The notes beneath the pieces are model-generated. The model saw nothing but the letters and a program-made list of their open reading frames with translations. It was not told the origin of the DNA and made no database searches. From positions 1 through 5,247 of the forward strand of contig JAKCCC010000182.1 of assembly GCA_021838985.1 (NCBI GenBank): 5,247 bases of DNA, written 5' to 3'. Source of the stretch: Planctomycetota bacterium (GTDB lineage Bacteria > Planctomycetota > Phycisphaerae > WQYP01). Shown piece by piece: positions 4,940 through 5,247 of this stretch (the first letter of the stretch is position 1; the number at the start of each line of letters is the position of its first letter). Made by a program: the position numbers and the translations under genes.

Positions 4940-5247
4940 TCACGATCCATCCATTTTTGTCGAGGCGCCGCCAGGGGCCGGCGCGGCTGCTTTCTGGCTA
5001 GGATGTCCCACCAACGAACGCGCCTCCGTGGCGCTTAATTGCAAGTGGCGGCTGAGCAGGTTGATCGCGATCGCCCGTTCCAGATGGCCGCACACGACGG
5101 CCCGATTAACCGCCAACAGCAACTTCGCTTCCCGTGCCACCAGCGCGTGGCTCAAGACTCCCGCGGGTCGCCGAAGAGGGCGACTCGACAAAGCCTGGTC
5201 GCCAGGGGGCGACGCGAGCGGCGGCAAGGTGGGTTGGCTATCCGGCG
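4940..5247 (-). CDS. Unidentified protein, 3' part only (runs off the window)
   Basis: The minus-strand frame is open from the window edge to a TGA at 4940-4942. A TTG at 5227 is a possible start (95 aa), but the frame continues upstream to the edge, so this is probably the C-terminal part of a longer protein. The first visible third is Pro/Arg/Ser-rich (PPLASPPGDQALSSRPLRRP) and coincides with a pair of hairpins. The middle is strongly helical and gene-like: SHALVAREAKLLLAVNRAVV followed by CGHLERAIAINLLSRHLQLS. It ends in an Ala/Pro/Gly tail. In HK97-like gene order the gene before the protease is usually the portal, but nothing seen here identifies a portal C-terminus. A later start at TTG or GTG just before the helical part is also possible, which would make it a short separate protein. 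Confidence 0.45.
   Translation of the reverse strand, partial: PDSQPTLPPLASPPGDQALSSRPLRRPAGVLSHALVAREAKLLLAVNRAVVCGHLERAIAINLLSRHLQLSATEARSLVGHPSQKAAAPAPGGASTKMDGS
5167..5213. repeat. Second twin-hairpin element, within the partial minus-strand frame
   Basis: Two hairpins with identical stems are spaced 13 bases apart. GTCGCC (5167-5172) pairs with GGCGAC (5179-5184) around GAAGAG. GTCGCC (5198-5203) pairs with GGCGAC (5208-5213) around AGGG. The layout resembles the element at 3666-3720, whose first hairpin read on the minus strand also has an AGGG loop. It encodes the low-complexity Pro/Arg-rich part of the partial minus-strand frame, so either the element has invaded a coding region or the real coding part starts after it. 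Confidence 0.55.

Noticed and set aside
4636..5001. 121-codon plus-strand open frame over the gap before the protease
   Set aside because: It is antisense to the protease start, its sequence follows the palindromic elements, and its composition is Arg/Gly/Pro/Ala-rich with no family resemblance.

Overview
The window is GC-rich (clearly above 55% by eye). It holds three plus-strand genes that look like a sugar-degradation cassette. Facing them across about 500 bases is a minus-strand block with a tailed-phage prohead protease and the 3' end of a second, unidentified gene. Most of the spaces in the right half carry palindromic hairpin elements. The Gfo/Idh/MocA oxidoreductase beside a DUF2961/GH172 protein, the high GC and the spacer palindromes suggest a Planctomycetes/Verrucomicrobia-type (PVC) bacterium. 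That is an inference from gene style only; no marker gene is present.

Left part (2-3427, plus strand). Gene 1 resembles galactose mutarotase-like beta-sandwich proteins. Gene 2 is a Gfo/Idh/MocA-family NAD(P)-dependent oxidoreductase with the EKP motif and the GDLGTHMLD active-site block. Gene 3 is a DUF2961 protein (glycoside hydrolase family 172), with the GEGE and GTGTEDYF motifs that carry the two expected catalytic glutamates. Spacing is 138 bp and then 42 bp, all on one strand, with Shine-Dalgarno-like sites before genes 2 and 3. They probably act together in the cytoplasm: GH172 hydrolyses a furanoside, the mutarotase-like protein binds or interconverts sugar anomers, and the oxidoreductase oxidises or reduces the sugar. 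The substrate cannot be read from the sequence.

Middle (3428-3934). No intact gene is visible. The minus strand has two open stretches with protein-like composition, 3692-3934 and 3355-3651. They lie on either side of a 55-bp twin-hairpin element at 3666-3720. The first stretch is in the same frame as the prohead protease, directly after its TAA stop.

Right part (3935-5247, minus strand). An intact-looking HK97-family prohead protease (241 aa) has a good ribosome binding site. A 279-bp hairpin-rich spacer separates it from the 3' part of another gene that runs off the window. The gene normally expected next after the protease, the major capsid protein, is not recognisable before the sugar cassette. 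This side therefore looks like one edge of a prophage or a decayed prophage remnant.
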